This document shows positions 32,712-43,900 of a DNA stretch of 64,000 nucleotides, piece by piece. Source of the DNA: Herpomyces periplanetae. Its lineage: Eukaryota > Ascomycota > Laboulbeniomycetes > Herpomycetales > Herpomycetaceae. How positions within the stretch are numbered: the first letter of the stretch is position 1; each line of letters opens with the position of its first letter. The notes under the pieces are model-generated. The model was not told where the DNA came from, made no database searches, and was given only the letters and a program-made list of their open reading frames with translations. The DNA lies in assembly GCA_009733715.1 (NCBI GenBank), contig WMKJ01000051.1, positions 857 to 64,856 on the forward strand. Direction: 5' to 3'. The position numbers were made by a program, and so were the translations under genes.

Positions 32712-35681
32712 CTATCGGGCGATAATTAAACCTAGACTATCCACCCATGAAGCGCACGTTCCAAACATTCCGGCAATTTTGTAACCAGTTGGGGGAATCA
32801 AAGTATACGTCGAACCACCCTGAGCCCAGCCAAACCAAGGACTTTTACGACCAGTACTCGTAAGAATTTGTATGGCATCGATCCATGCACCAGCTCTCAC
32901 CGTAAATCCCATCAAATACTCGGGAATTCTTGTATCCAACTTAAAAGCGGTTGAACTTTTAGGAACGGTACCACGTTTACCAAATAGTTGTGTAGTGGAA
33001 TCTTCGTACACAAATTCCATACCTTCAACAGCCCGACCGTGATAAACTTTAATACAACGTAATAGCTTGGTTTGCGCTATAGCAGAGTGTAAAATAACCT
33101 CAACAGATTTTGTGTTGGCAAGACAAGCCATTCCAAGTTTAGTACTACGAAATCCCAAGTATAAAGTGCTTCCCAAAGTTGTTCGTATGGATGATTTACG
33201 CTTAGCGAGGACAACTCGTGTCGATTTGGATATAAAAGTATTCCAATCAGCAATACTTAAGTGACCACCATTACCGCTATGTATATCAAGACGAACTTGG
33301 CCACGGTCGTAAGAATTTAGGGGTGACAACCTATTTCGAATGAGTTCGTCTGTAATGCGAACTTGTTGGGGTAATTCAACTCTTCCACCAGCACATCCCA
33401 CGTACTCAATAAAAGCATGACAAACGTCATCACCTCCTGCAAAGATTTCAATGAAAGCTACACCCGATGTAGCACTAATTAAACCAGTAGAATCCTCTAC
33501 ACTATAAGCTTGAATACTTGAATCGCTGGCTGGAACACCATCACAAGATAATCTAAAGCAGGTATGAAACCTAAATCGTAGCATATCTAATCTATGCCAT
33601 GAACATTCATCGACAGTTCGGCATAGTCGCAAGCCTTGACGTCGGGTAGTAGTTGAATAAGCTTCCCGAACTACGAAAGACCGATGTAAACGAGTGTAAT
33701 CACGCAACATAATTCCCGACTCTTGATGGGGACAGCCAAATAAATGCCCAGTTTCATGAAGATGAGCTCCGATTCCAATGTTAGCCGCTTCCCAACTGCT
33801 GCCAGCCTGACAAGCATCATTAGCAACATAATTAGTATCAGTTGGAGTACAATCAACGAAACAAGAGTTAACATCTTCTAAACACCACGGATAACTGTAT
33901 AGACAATGAGACCCAAATATTCCTAATTGAATTTGTCCATCACCACCTCCTAATGCTGCGTGACCACGTATAGTTCCAACTTTAGAGTCCCATTGGCTAT
34001 CAAGTAATAACCCTGATACGTAAATCTTTTGACCAGGTTGTGGTTTGAAATAATCCTTACAAGCCTCCATTGCCATATCGTATAATCTAGTTTTTGATTT
34101 TGCTCCTTCGTATTGTTGAGCATAATCCAATTGTCGCACTTCTTCCATCGTATAATTCAAGCGGATAATGTGAACCAAAGCCTGTGATCGCATAGTTCCG
34201 GCTTCAAAGTCGGCGCATGATAGTGTACCACGTTGCCACGTATCTTCAAATCGAAAACTACGACGCCCTAGACCATTTCGGTACATTTGTTCAGCGGTAA
34301 ACGCTTGCCATAAATATGCTGCCATTCGGAATTTGCGAATTGCAATATCAAGATTGTTACCCTCACTTGTTATGCGATTCGGGGGGGCATCAAAAGTTCC
34401 TTTAGAATCGCTTGCCACAAAAATTGCTAACTTTAACGGGGGAGAACATTCCTGTGGTAAATAATTGATAGTTATCCAAGATTCATGATATCGAGTCGAA
34501 GATCCTGGGGTTGCACAGGTGTTCGGACCAGATCCATTACCACCACCATTCCCTGTTGCATCACCATATCTGGATGCCCCAAAAACGAATTCTATTCGAT
34601 TTTGCCCCGGTTGAAGGTAAATTAACGCTTTAAAATGAGATTCACTGACCGGCCAACGTATACATGGAAATAAATTTTGATGATGTGTTATATAGACGTA
34701 TCCATCCACTGGCTTATGAGCATTTCCAATCTGCCCATGGATTAATATAACTCTTTGGTATACCCACGAATTAGGAGCTACATTTGTAACGCGGGGAGCT
34801 AGAGATGAGCTAGTCCCACAGTAACGAGACTCTGTTGATTTGGAAGAGACAGGTTGAGGACTTCGTCGTGGTCTTGGTCCTGTAGGGGTAATAGTGGCAG
34901 AACTACCAGTATGGGTGGGTGTAGTTACAGATGTCACAGTGGCGGAGTTAACCGAAGTAGCTGATGCACGTAATGAACCCCGAGATTTGGAATGTCCGGG
35001 TGGTGTATCGGTCATAGATTTTAATCGCATGGAAAGTCGTCGCGGTAAAGACGAGAAAGTTGTCATTCCAACAGTAACTGGGTCCGAGTTAACATTAGGT
35101 GTTGTCGCACAATGCGAATTAGACTTGGGAGGAAAGGATTCATCCGCTGGGATGTTAGTTGTAACGTCAAATTTTATCGAAGAAGCATCTGAAGGACAAG
35201 AATTAGACGGAGTAGTATCGCATACAGGAGTTTCGAGTTTTTGACCCGATAAATCACCGTATGCGGGACTCGCAGATAAGCTAGTATTAGTGGTGTCGCC
35301 ACGACCTTCAGGTGAGCCAGGTGATAAACTGAGAGAGGAAGAGGAATCCTTGATGGAGCGCAAACGTTGTAGTCCATGAGGAGGAGAATCGATAAAAGGA
35401 TGAGTATTAGAAATTACATCATTTGGACCGGTGGATGTAGAGTGATTGTCGTTACACGAGGGTGGCAGAGGGCTAGTTGGGGCCGATTGACGCAGAGGAT
35501 TTTTTGGATTATGAATGTACGAGGCGGGGGTAGCATTGGAATTAGTGGTGAGATCATCAGCGACGGAGGAAGCACGCTTGTTGGAAGTGAACCGGGAAGA
35601 ATTTTTTGGCTGACCAGAATTTGTGAATTGATGCTTCCGACTGTGGCGTAAGTCGATGAATTGCCTAAAAAAAAAAGGCAT
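32712..35681 (-). CDS. Zinc metallopeptidase with jacalin-like tail (Zmp1/YIL108W family)
   Basis: A single frame of up to 989 residues. The first 300 residues are Ser/Thr/Pro-rich and look disordered. The central part (from about 305, WVYQRVILIHGQIG) is the fungal Metallopep family, with the metzincin-like zinc site HETGHLFGCPH at residues 642-652 (His642, Glu643, His646, His652). The zinc site is intact, so a protease is likely, but no substrate is known to me. The C-terminal 150 residues look like a jacalin-type beta-prism: the repeated GMEF.YED, GFTVRAGAWIDAIQILTSTGR and PPTGYKIAGMFGTCASWVDSLG pattern. The 5' end is uncertain: the ATG is directly followed by ten Ts and then AG, with a CTGAC upstream, which looks like a splice acceptor. 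The real start may lie in an exon further upstream (higher coordinates). Confidence 0.85.
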   Translation of the reverse strand: MPFFFRQFIDLRHSRKHQFTNSGQPKNSSRFTSNKRASSVADDLTTNSNATPASYIHNPKNPLRQSAPTSPLPPSCNDNHSTSTGPNDVISNTHPFIDSPPHGLQRLRSIKDSSSSLSLSPGSPEGRGDTTNTSLSASPAYGDLSGQKLETPVCDTTPSNSCPSDASSIKFDVTTNIPADESFPPKSNSHCATTPNVNSDPVTVGMTTFSSLPRRLSMRLKSMTDTPPGHSKSRGSLRASATSVNSATVTSVTTPTHTGSSATITPTGPRPRRSPQPVSSKSTESRYCGTSSSLAPRVTNVAPNSWVYQRVILIHGQIGNAHKPVDGYVYITHHQNLFPCIRWPVSESHFKALIYLQPGQNRIEFVFGASRYGDATGNGGGNGSGPNTCATPGSSTRYHESWITINYLPQECSPPLKLAIFVASDSKGTFDAPPNRITSEGNNLDIAIRKFRMAAYLWQAFTAEQMYRNGLGRRSFRFEDTWQRGTLSCADFEAGTMRSQALVHIIRLNYTMEEVRQLDYAQQYEGAKSKTRLYDMAMEACKDYFKPQPGQKIYVSGLLLDSQWDSKVGTIRGHAALGGGDGQIQLGIFGSHCLYSYPWCLEDVNSCFVDCTPTDTNYVANDACQAGSSWEAANIGIGAHLHETGHLFGCPHQESGIMLRDYTRLHRSFVVREAYSTTTRRQGLRLCRTVDECSWHRLDMLRFRFHTCFRLSCDGVPASDSSIQAYSVEDSTGLISATSGVAFIEIFAGGDDVCHAFIEYVGCAGGRVELPQQVRITDELIRNRLSPLNSYDRGQVRLDIHSGNGGHLSIADWNTFISKSTRVVLAKRKSSIRTTLGSTLYLGFRSTKLGMACLANTKSVEVILHSAIAQTKLLRCIKVYHGRAVEGMEFVYEDSTTQLFGKRGTVPKSSTAFKLDTRIPEYLMGFTVRAGAWIDAIQILTSTGRKSPWFGWAQGGSTYTLIPPTGYKIAGMFGTCASWVDSLGLIIAR

Positions 35682-38327
35682 AGTAGTCAGCTAGAGCAGG
35701 GACCTGCCCTGACCCCAATTAGCTTGATTCAGGGTACTCCCAGGAAATATAAACGTGACCCCTTGTGCTTGAAGTGGAGATTTTGATACAAATAACCCAC
35801 CCGTAAAGATGGAAAGCTTAAGCCCTGTGTAGTCTGATAGTATTGTATTATAAGTAAGAGGCAAGAAACAGTGGGGAAGAAGAAGGTAGAGAGGGATAAG
35901 GTGTAATAGGGTAAGAGGTGTTTTGATTGAAAAACACCTTACACAATAAGAGCGCGTGTGAGCGTGTGAACTGGTACAATTTTGGTTTGACTACGTGGGG
36001 GTGGAGCGAGTTTGGCATTAAGTGGAACTTTGAAGAAAGGAATAGAGCTGGACCCTAGTTAAAGAATTGTGTATTACCACAACGGTGGATAAGTGGGTAT
36101 CTGTGAGCATAAGGAGTGGAAGAGATGTGCATGGAACAATTGTAGAGTTGAAAGGGAAGAGAGATGGAAGATAATTGAAGAATTAGAGGGGGACAGGAGA
36201 GATTAAAGAGAAGAAAAGGAAATGCAGGAGGGATAGGAATGAAAGTGGGTAAAGTAGTGTTAGGGAACAGTACATAAGGCAACGGAGCAGAATGGGAAAA
36301 AGCTTAAATATTTGGATAGATGTAAAAGATCCTTGTCTTGATGGAAACGTACGCGAACCAACGTTGGGACTAACAGGACGCACGCACAACTTCCCTCTGT
36401 TTCTCGCTTTTGTAAACTTTCTCACGCTCACTCTAACAAATCCAACCATACGTGGGATAGGATACTGATGATGAAAAAAGGTATAAGGGAGATAGAAGTA
36501 GAGGTGAATGAAGGTAAAAGATCGAATGAGAGGAGTACAGCAAATTGATGATCAAATGGAAAAACACGACAAATGTTGCGGGAAGAGAAGTTATTAAAAG
36601 GTGTGGAAGAGGAAGATAGAAAAAAGAGAATCTGAGAGGATAAAAGATGATAGAATCAAAGCATTTAAAGGTAAAAATGCCTCGATCTGAGTGCAAAATA
36701 GTGGAAAATCCCGGGAAAAGTTGGCGCGACGTTCATCGTGGGCACGAGGAACGCTTTTGTACGACACGGAAACGCGGCCGGATCATCTATTATCCAAATG
36801 TGGGGATCAGCTAAATGTGATGACTCAGCACACGCGTCAGGGATGACTCAATGAGTGCTGAGCATTTGGTTATTGGTGAATAGCCACAGTGATGTGGCAC
36901 AAGTTGGCACGTGGCGAGAGGGGAGTGGGGAGTGTAATGAAACGAGAATGGAGAGGAGAAGAGAGAAGACGTGTATGGGTTAGTTTGGTTTAGCAACAAT
37001 TACGTTTATTTGATTCATGTTTACCGACTCGTCATTGGGCTAAGGGTATCGTGAAGGAGGCACAAATTGCTTTGTAGTGAGGGAAATTTTACGAAAACAC
37101 TTGGGTATACTAGTTAATATATATGTATATGTGTATAAACACATGGAAACATATGAGTGGGGGATAAGAATATATTTTAGAAAATTTTCCAAGGAAACTT
37201 ACGAGTCAAACATAAACTAATAGTCAAAGAACTTATAATACACCGTAATATGAATCTTGTGTATCATAAATAATTCGAATAAAGTGGTTAATACTAATTG
37301 AGAGTATTAATATGCATAGATGAACCAGTTATAAATTAAAAGTATGTATTAATGTTAAAATATAATACACAATCATATAACCAATGAGAAAATCGTTCGC
37401 TTGAAAGATAAATATAACTGAAACTGTGCATTTAAATGCTAATACGGTAAAATTAGCATAGTATAAACAACGGATTGGCCAGTAAATGTAGTGTTGCGTA
37501 TACTGCAAAATATGCTTATGGTAGACAAATCAATGTAAAAAAAGTCACCATTGTAAACATATTTATACATGCACGCATGATAAATACTTTCAACCGAGAA
37601 TAACGAACATAATTCCAATGACCCAATTAATTCTCACATATATAATTGGATAGCATTTTTTCCACTTTCAACCACCATCTTTTCCCCCATATCACGAAGC
37701 TTGTGAAGAGATTCGCTCACGTGACCCGCCTCCAAAACTTCCCACGGGAATACCGAAATTGAACAAATCTGTGATCCGGCCCGGAAAAGTTCGTTTCGGA
37801 ATTTCGTGGAGGCACGATTCGGCTGCTTCCTGCAGCTGTCCACGTTACAGCAAGCGCGATTCTAGACGTATAGTCAAAGCAAGTGCGACGGGCAGCATAT
37901 TCCGCATGTGCTAGTCCCAGAATCGGTAATCGGAACCATAAGTGTAGCTGCAAACTAATGGAAAAGAGTGTGTACAAGTAAATGTTAACGGAAATATATA
38001 TGAAATTATTAACGAAAATGTAGGTAGAAATGTTAATATAAATGGAATGTAAACGAAACAGAAACTGAAAATAGAAATAGGCCAAGTGTAGGTTCAAGTT
38101 TGGGCATGGGCACAGACATACTTTAGTTAAATACAATGTCATACCCTCCCCTTTGCGTATATGTATATGCATATGTATGTAGATTTGTGTAAACTAAACA
38201 TTCCTCATTTCCACTCTTCACTTTAGTATGGTCGTTCCCCTCCAACTATACTATCTCTACTCTTGCATGTACGTAGGTACGTTCATGCGCAGTTTTTAAA
38301 GTTAAGTTTACTCTATTCCATCTGGGC
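35682..38327. other. Long intergenic region, metallopeptidase / SKT5
   Basis: About 2.6 kb between two divergent genes. The part from 35850 to 36700 is purine-rich on the plus strand; from 37000 to 37600 it is very AT-rich. CACGTG boxes lie at 36908-36913 and 37718-37723. It may include an upstream exon of the metallopeptidase and a possible small minus-strand gene near 37634-37870. Confidence 0.5.
37634..37868 (-). CDS. Possible terminal exon of an unidentified gene
   Basis: On the minus strand an acceptor-like sequence (TTTGACTATACGTCTAG) is followed at about 37868 by an open frame to a stop at 37634. The frame reads NRACCNVDSCRKQ, then a basic KFRNELFRAGSQICSISVF segment, then an amphipathic LEAGHVSESLHKLRDMGEKM helix. 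This amino-acid composition is protein-like and unlike the AT-rich surroundings. I could not find the upstream exon or a family. It may be a small Cys-containing protein transcribed divergently from SKT5, or a remnant. Confidence 0.3.
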
Positions 38328-40160
38328 ATGGAAGCCGATTTTGGGGTAAGTAATACTATATTCATATTCTCACTCACATTTCATACTTTCTACTATACGC
38401 TAACACACCTCGTGCGTTGGTGATCTTTATAATCCATACTCTTGGGCTCACAGCAAGCGTTAGATCGGCGTAAATTACTCGTATCAGCGCCAAACTTCCC
38501 ACACTTTCTCTCTTTAATACACGCCAAACCTGGAATTCCCCCAACCTATGAGGAAAAGGCTAAATCTCTGGAAGCTCAACGGCGTGATATCCTTCGCTCA
38601 CAAAATGCTGAAGATCAACTAGATTGGGCTCAGGATACTCTCAGCTTCTTCGATGTAGCCCTCGGTTACCTTCAACGCTTAGCTACTCGTTCCGGGGATA
38701 CCTCTTCGGGTCATATCGTTATCCCGGCTTTAGAACATCGCTTGCAAATTGATTCTATGCAAATTGTCATATTTTTGGCAGATCAAGTTCACCCTCGTGC
38801 ACAATTTATCATGGGTATGTGGTTTGAATTTGGCAAATTTGGCTACCCCATGGATAAAGAAGAAGCCTTCAAATATTATACTCGGTCCGCTGAAAAGGGT
38901 TTCGGTCGCGCTGAATACCGTATCGCTATGCTTTATGAACAATGGGATAAAATTGACTTAGCTCTACAACACTATCGCCGTGGTAGCGAACTCGGAGATT
39001 CTGCTTCAAACTATCGTCTCGGTATAATGTATTTAGTAGGCCAAGCTGGTCAAGAACGTTCCCCGAAGCGTGGTTTAGAACTTTTACGCGCTTCTGCTTC
39101 TTCAGCTGATAGTAATGCTCCTCAGGGCGCCTACGTTCTAGGCATGTTACACGCTGGGGAACTACGTGAAGTTAGCGGTGGTGAATCTTTTGTTGAATAT
39201 GACGAGACAGAGGCTATTCGAAATATTTCCAAAGCCGCTCATCTTGGCTTTTCAAAAGCCCAAGTAAAAATGGGTATGGCTTATGAACTTTGTTGGATGG
39301 GCTGTGAATTTTCTCCTGCCCTTAGCATACACTACAATTTTCTAGCTTCCTTACAGGGCGAACCGGAGGCTGAAATGGCTTTGAGTAAATGGTACTTATG
39401 CGGTTATAATGGTTTATTTGATCGAAATGAAGAGTTAGCATACATATTTGCCGAACGTGCTGCTGAATCCGGTTTGCCTACTGCTGTATTTGCTATGGGT
39501 TACTTTTGGGAAATCGGTATGATAGTTCCCGTTAACTTGGAGGTGGCTATGGCATGGTATGAGAAAGCTGCTCGTATGGGTAATCAAGAAGCTGTAGAGC
39601 GTATTGAAAATTTGAAACAGAGTAGTTCATTGTCAAGACAGGATCATGAACAAATAGCTTTGACTCGTATTCGTTCAAAGTATGGATCACGGAGGGGTCG
39701 ACGACCTGAATACCTGGATGGGCATCCAGCTCGGGCTGTTTATATTAATGAGAACGTCCAACGAGATCGGAGTGCGTCGAGTCGTAGTGGGAATAGTACA
39801 CTGCGTCGTAATGCTGGTACTTATCCGGAATCTCGTACTGATCATTCTGCGACTAGTTCAACGTACCATCGTACTAATACCCACGTTCCTACATCTACAT
39901 CAGTAATGATAAATTCGAGCGTGAGTACGAATGATTCTATCGTTGAGACATCTCATGCAAGTTCAGATTCATCCTTGCGACTTGGTCGTACGCCAACTCC
40001 ACCATATATATGTGAACCAGTTAGGAAAGTAATGTCTACATCAGCGACAACATCGACACCGGAACCAATAGCGGCTCCAAAAAAGTCAACGGGTCCTAAA
40101 ACATTTGAGGATATGGGTATTCCCGCTGCCAAAACTCATAACGAGTGTATAGTAATATGA
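38328..40160 (+). CDS. SKT5: Skt5/Chs4-like chitin synthase activator
   Basis: Recruits and activates chitin synthase at the plasma membrane and bud neck or septum. Exon 1 is 18 nt (38328-38345, encoding MEADFG); after a 108-nt intron, exon 2 runs 38454-40160, total 574 residues. About residues 105-385 are a run of Sel1-type (TPR-like) repeats, such as AQFIMGMWFEFGKFG and AEYRIAMLYEQWDKID, with the GFGRAEYR signature of the Skt5 group. The last 180 residues are basic, then Ser/Thr-rich. The protein ends in Cys-Ile-Val-Ile, a CaaX prenylation box, as in yeast Chs4 (CVIM). That implies farnesyl or geranylgeranyl anchoring. The first exon is assigned from a perfect GGG|GTAAGT donor and phase 0 join; further 5' exons cannot be excluded. 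Confidence 0.9.
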
Positions 40161-40361
40161 TATATGTTATCTTACACAAGTTTATACGTTGACCGCATGT
40201 TGGGTTGGTAAATTTTTAAGTTATACTATACTTTAATCATGCTAAATCTACGCTCATATAAACATCAATTATATACACGCTAAATTAATTTTTATTGCAT
40301 ATGCTATGTACATCGAATATGATTTGACCTTAGCATAGAGTAAGGTAAGATTGACAAAAGA

Positions 40362-40802
40362 CTATTGTTCACGTATATTATGCAAAGGAAACCTTTTGAT
40401 TGCATTACATCTCTGACAGTGAATTTGAACAGTACCTTCACTCTTATGTATTATAGCACAACTAGTTTGGTTTGTTTGTATAATTCCACATCGTTTGCAG
40501 ATAGCGCGTTTAACACTTTTATTGATCCGAATTTGAGTTTTAAGTGCGGTGGCTTTACTCTGTTGTGTTAAATGACGTGTAAGACCTTCCAAAGAGTTTC
40601 CGACAATCTCATTATCCACTGTAGCTAAATATTTGGCCGCCCTGTATAAGAATGATATTCTTGCAGCCATGTTAGGATTAACTTTCCGATGATTATTTCC
40701 TCCACTAGGTGCACGATTAAATTTTTTTGGAACAGTGGATTTAAGGGTCTGACATGATTTGGCAATGTCTGATAAATTCTTTGCATTTCCGCTTGAAGTC
40801 AT
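40362..40802 (-). CDS. RPR2: RNase P/MRP protein subunit Rpr2/Rpp21
   Basis: Zinc-ribbon protein of nuclear RNase P, which trims tRNA 5' leaders. A single frame of 146 residues. A central helical part (ARISFLYRAAKYLA, SLEGLTRHLTQQSKATAL) is followed by KSVKRAICKRCG and a second knuckle HCQRCNAIKRFP. This gives four zinc ligands, Cys102, Cys105, Cys129 and Cys132, with the KRFP motif after the last pair that is typical of Rpr2/Rpp21/Snm1. It lies 195 bp downstream of SMC4 on the same strand. Snm1, the MRP-specific paralogue, is an alternative, but the short length favours Rpr2. Confidence 0.88.
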   Translation of the reverse strand: MTSSGNAKNLSDIAKSCQTLKSTVPKKFNRAPSGGNNHRKVNPNMAARISFLYRAAKYLATVDNEIVGNSLEGLTRHLTQQSKATALKTQIRINKSVKRAICKRCGIIQTNQTSCAIIHKSEGTVQIHCQRCNAIKRFPLHNIREQ

Positions 40803-40996
40803 AATTTTGGTTTCTGTTCACTTTAACGCCTCTAGCAAGGGGAAGAACAAAGGATTACCCAATTTGGAAATTTACCAAATGAGGAAGGAAAATGAAAATC
40901 AAGATAACAAAACAAAAATAATGTGGGGTAAAACACCAAAAGATGGGACGAAACAGGGGAAATTTCAGCCCTATAACGAAGATGATGATGAAAAAG

Positions 40997-43900
40997 TCAA
41001 GATGAAACAGGCGACACTTCCGAATTCTCAAGTGTAACGGTTCGAGTTCGTTGCTGGACTTTGTAGACACCGACAAGCCGACTTGCTAATTCAAACATAT
41101 TATTGCGTAGAGATATCACGATAAATTGAGCATTACGTGTACGCTCTCGTATATAATTACCGATAATTGACACATTCCGAAAATCCAGTGCGGCATCAAT
41201 TTCATCCATTACGTAAAGTGGAGTAGGTTTGTATTCGTGTAGGGCAAATACTAGTGCTAAACTGCTGATAGTTTTTTCTCCTCCACTCAAGTTTTGTATG
41301 TTCTTCCAACTTTTGCGAGGTGGCATTACACTAAATACCACACCTTCCGAAAATGGATCTAAACTATCAACTAATTCTAACTCTGCACTTCCACCCATTG
41401 TGAGTAGTTTATACATTCTCTTTACAAGCCAGCTTATTCTTTCTAAACCTCGCATAAAACTTTCCAATCGTGCGTTTCTTAAATCTTCTAATCGATGATC
41501 AATTTCATCACGTTTGTTTATACTTTCTTCCAAATCTTGTTGGCGACACTTTTCTTCTGCAAGTCTTTCGCTATACTCTTGTAACGCTGTAAAATCCACT
41601 TCACACTTTTCAATTGCCTCTTCCATACCATGAATTTCTTGCGCAATCTTTTTTTTGTCCATTCCTTCAATTTCATCATATGTATATTCCGGTAATTCCC
41701 ACCAATGCAATTCCGTGTCATCACCATAGTTATCTACACTTATCATGTTTTGGCACTCTTTCTGCCTCTCTTCTACTTTGCGTCGCACTTTTTGCATATT
41801 AACTTCAATTCTTCCTTTTTCCTGCCGAATATCTCTTAACCTGTTTTCTCCTTCTTCTATCACATTTTTTAATCCCACTTGTTTCGTTTGATGTCCCTTT
41901 AATTCCTCTGTACTACTCTCCACTCGCTTCTTTAATTCCTCTACCTCATTACGACACTCTTCCAACTCTTCTTCCTTACCCTCTAATCTGTTATTTTCTT
42001 CCTTTAATTCATCATATATTCCCTTACATTCAGAATTTATTCCAATCAATTCTTCATCCAAACTTTCCTTTTCTTCCTTAATTTCCCCGAAACTCTTTTC
42101 CCACTTTGTCAATTCAACCTTCGCCATTTTAAGATTTATTCGTGCCCTATTAATTGTTTCTCGCAATCCATTAATCTCCTCCTTCATACCATCTACCTTG
42201 GCCTTTTGTACCCGCAACTTAACTCCCCCCGTTTCCATAATCTTTTCTTGTAGTTCACTAATATCATTCTCAAGTCCCATCATAGAACCTCGAACCTTTC
42301 CAATCTCCATTTCCAATACGTTGACCTTTTCCTCCACTTGTTGTCGCCGTCTCTCATACTTACTTCCTTCATCAACTACCGTATCCCGCTTTATCTCATT
42401 TTGCTGTGCAACGCAATCATCAATATTTCGCTTTATACACTCCATCTCAATCTTCAATTTTTGCATCTCGCGCTGACCAATTTCAAATTCTCCTTCAACT
42501 ATTCGAAACTTATCTTCAAGTTCGTTAATTTTCTTCTCATTATCCCGAACCAAGTTTTCCTTCTCTTTGCACTCAAATTCAAGTCCTTGAACTCGCTCCT
42601 CACTAACCTTTCCCATTCCTCCCTGTCCCCGACCCATTGCTCCTCGCATCACCCGAGTTCCCCCTCCGCTCATTGTTCCAGATTTATCTATCAACTCCCC
42701 TTCTAACGTCACAACTCGCCATCTCTGAGTTCCATTGTACGCTATTCGATTGGCTTGCTCCAAGTCCTTAGCTACCAAAGTGTTTTGAATCACGCTGTAG
42801 AATGCTGGTAAAAATTTCTCCTCACTCTTCACCAAATCAAATAATCTTTTAGCTCCTTCTGGCGTTTCAATTCTTCCTAAATCTCGATTTGCCAGTCGGT
42901 CCAGTACGATAAAATTCCCTCTTCCTACATTATTTTGCCTTAAATATTCAATACACCTTTGCCCAATTTCCACATTATCTACTACCATACTATTCATCCC
43001 CCCTCCGCTTGCTGTGCTAATTGCCACATCATACTGTCCATCAATCGTTCCAAGATCTCCCAGTCTACCGTAAAATCCCTCCAAACGTCCTGTTTCACTT
43101 AGCCTTGTAAGTGCGCTAAGTACGGTTGAATCACACCGATTAGATGAAAGGCTAGCTTTTGCCTCATCCCGTAATTGTCTTGCAGTTGACAATTCCGTGC
43201 GAAAGTTTGACTTTTCTCTATTGACACAATCAAGTTCGGCCTGAATTGCTTGTTTTTGTTCTATGCGTAGCTTTATCTTGTTCTGGCAGTCTTCGATTTG
43301 TTGTTTTGTAAGATTGAGCTGCTCAACTAGTGCAATACGTCTCTTTTCGGTTTTGTCCAAGTCAGCTTGTGCTTTGCCTTCCCGCTCTTGAAGTATTTCA
43401 AGTTCACTCTTTGCTAATTCAAGTGCTGATCGCTTTTCCATGATCTTTTTCTGCCATGGTTCAAGACTCCGTTGCTTCTCTTCCACTGCTCTGCTTAAAT
43501 CTCCCGTTTTTCCTTTAAGCCCATCACAGATATCTTCCAAAAGTTTAACTTGACCTCCGATATCTCGTTCTCGTTCGGTAAGTTCACTGGTGTTTTGTTG
43601 TATTTGACGTTCACTTACGGCGAGACTACTCTCGGCCTCCCGCTTTCTAAACATGGCTTTTTCAAGCTCTTTTTCAAGTTTCTTTGACTTGGTTTGTAGA
43701 AACTTAATCTTTTCATCCACTTTAACTCCTTCTTTTTCAAGTTTTCTAGTTCGCTCACGTTGTTTCGCATGTGCCTGAGACAAATTTTTCATACGATCTT
43801 TAGCACTTTCATAATTCACTTCGGCCTGCTTCAGTAATTCAATTTTTTCTCTATTACGCTTAATTTCAGCCTCCAGTTCATCCTCTAGTTTCCCAACACG

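Noticed and set aside
36055-36999. Set of minus-strand Phe/Ser/Leu-rich frames
   Set aside because: Overlapping frames in purine-rich DNA; they look like translated polypyrimidine and have no family features.
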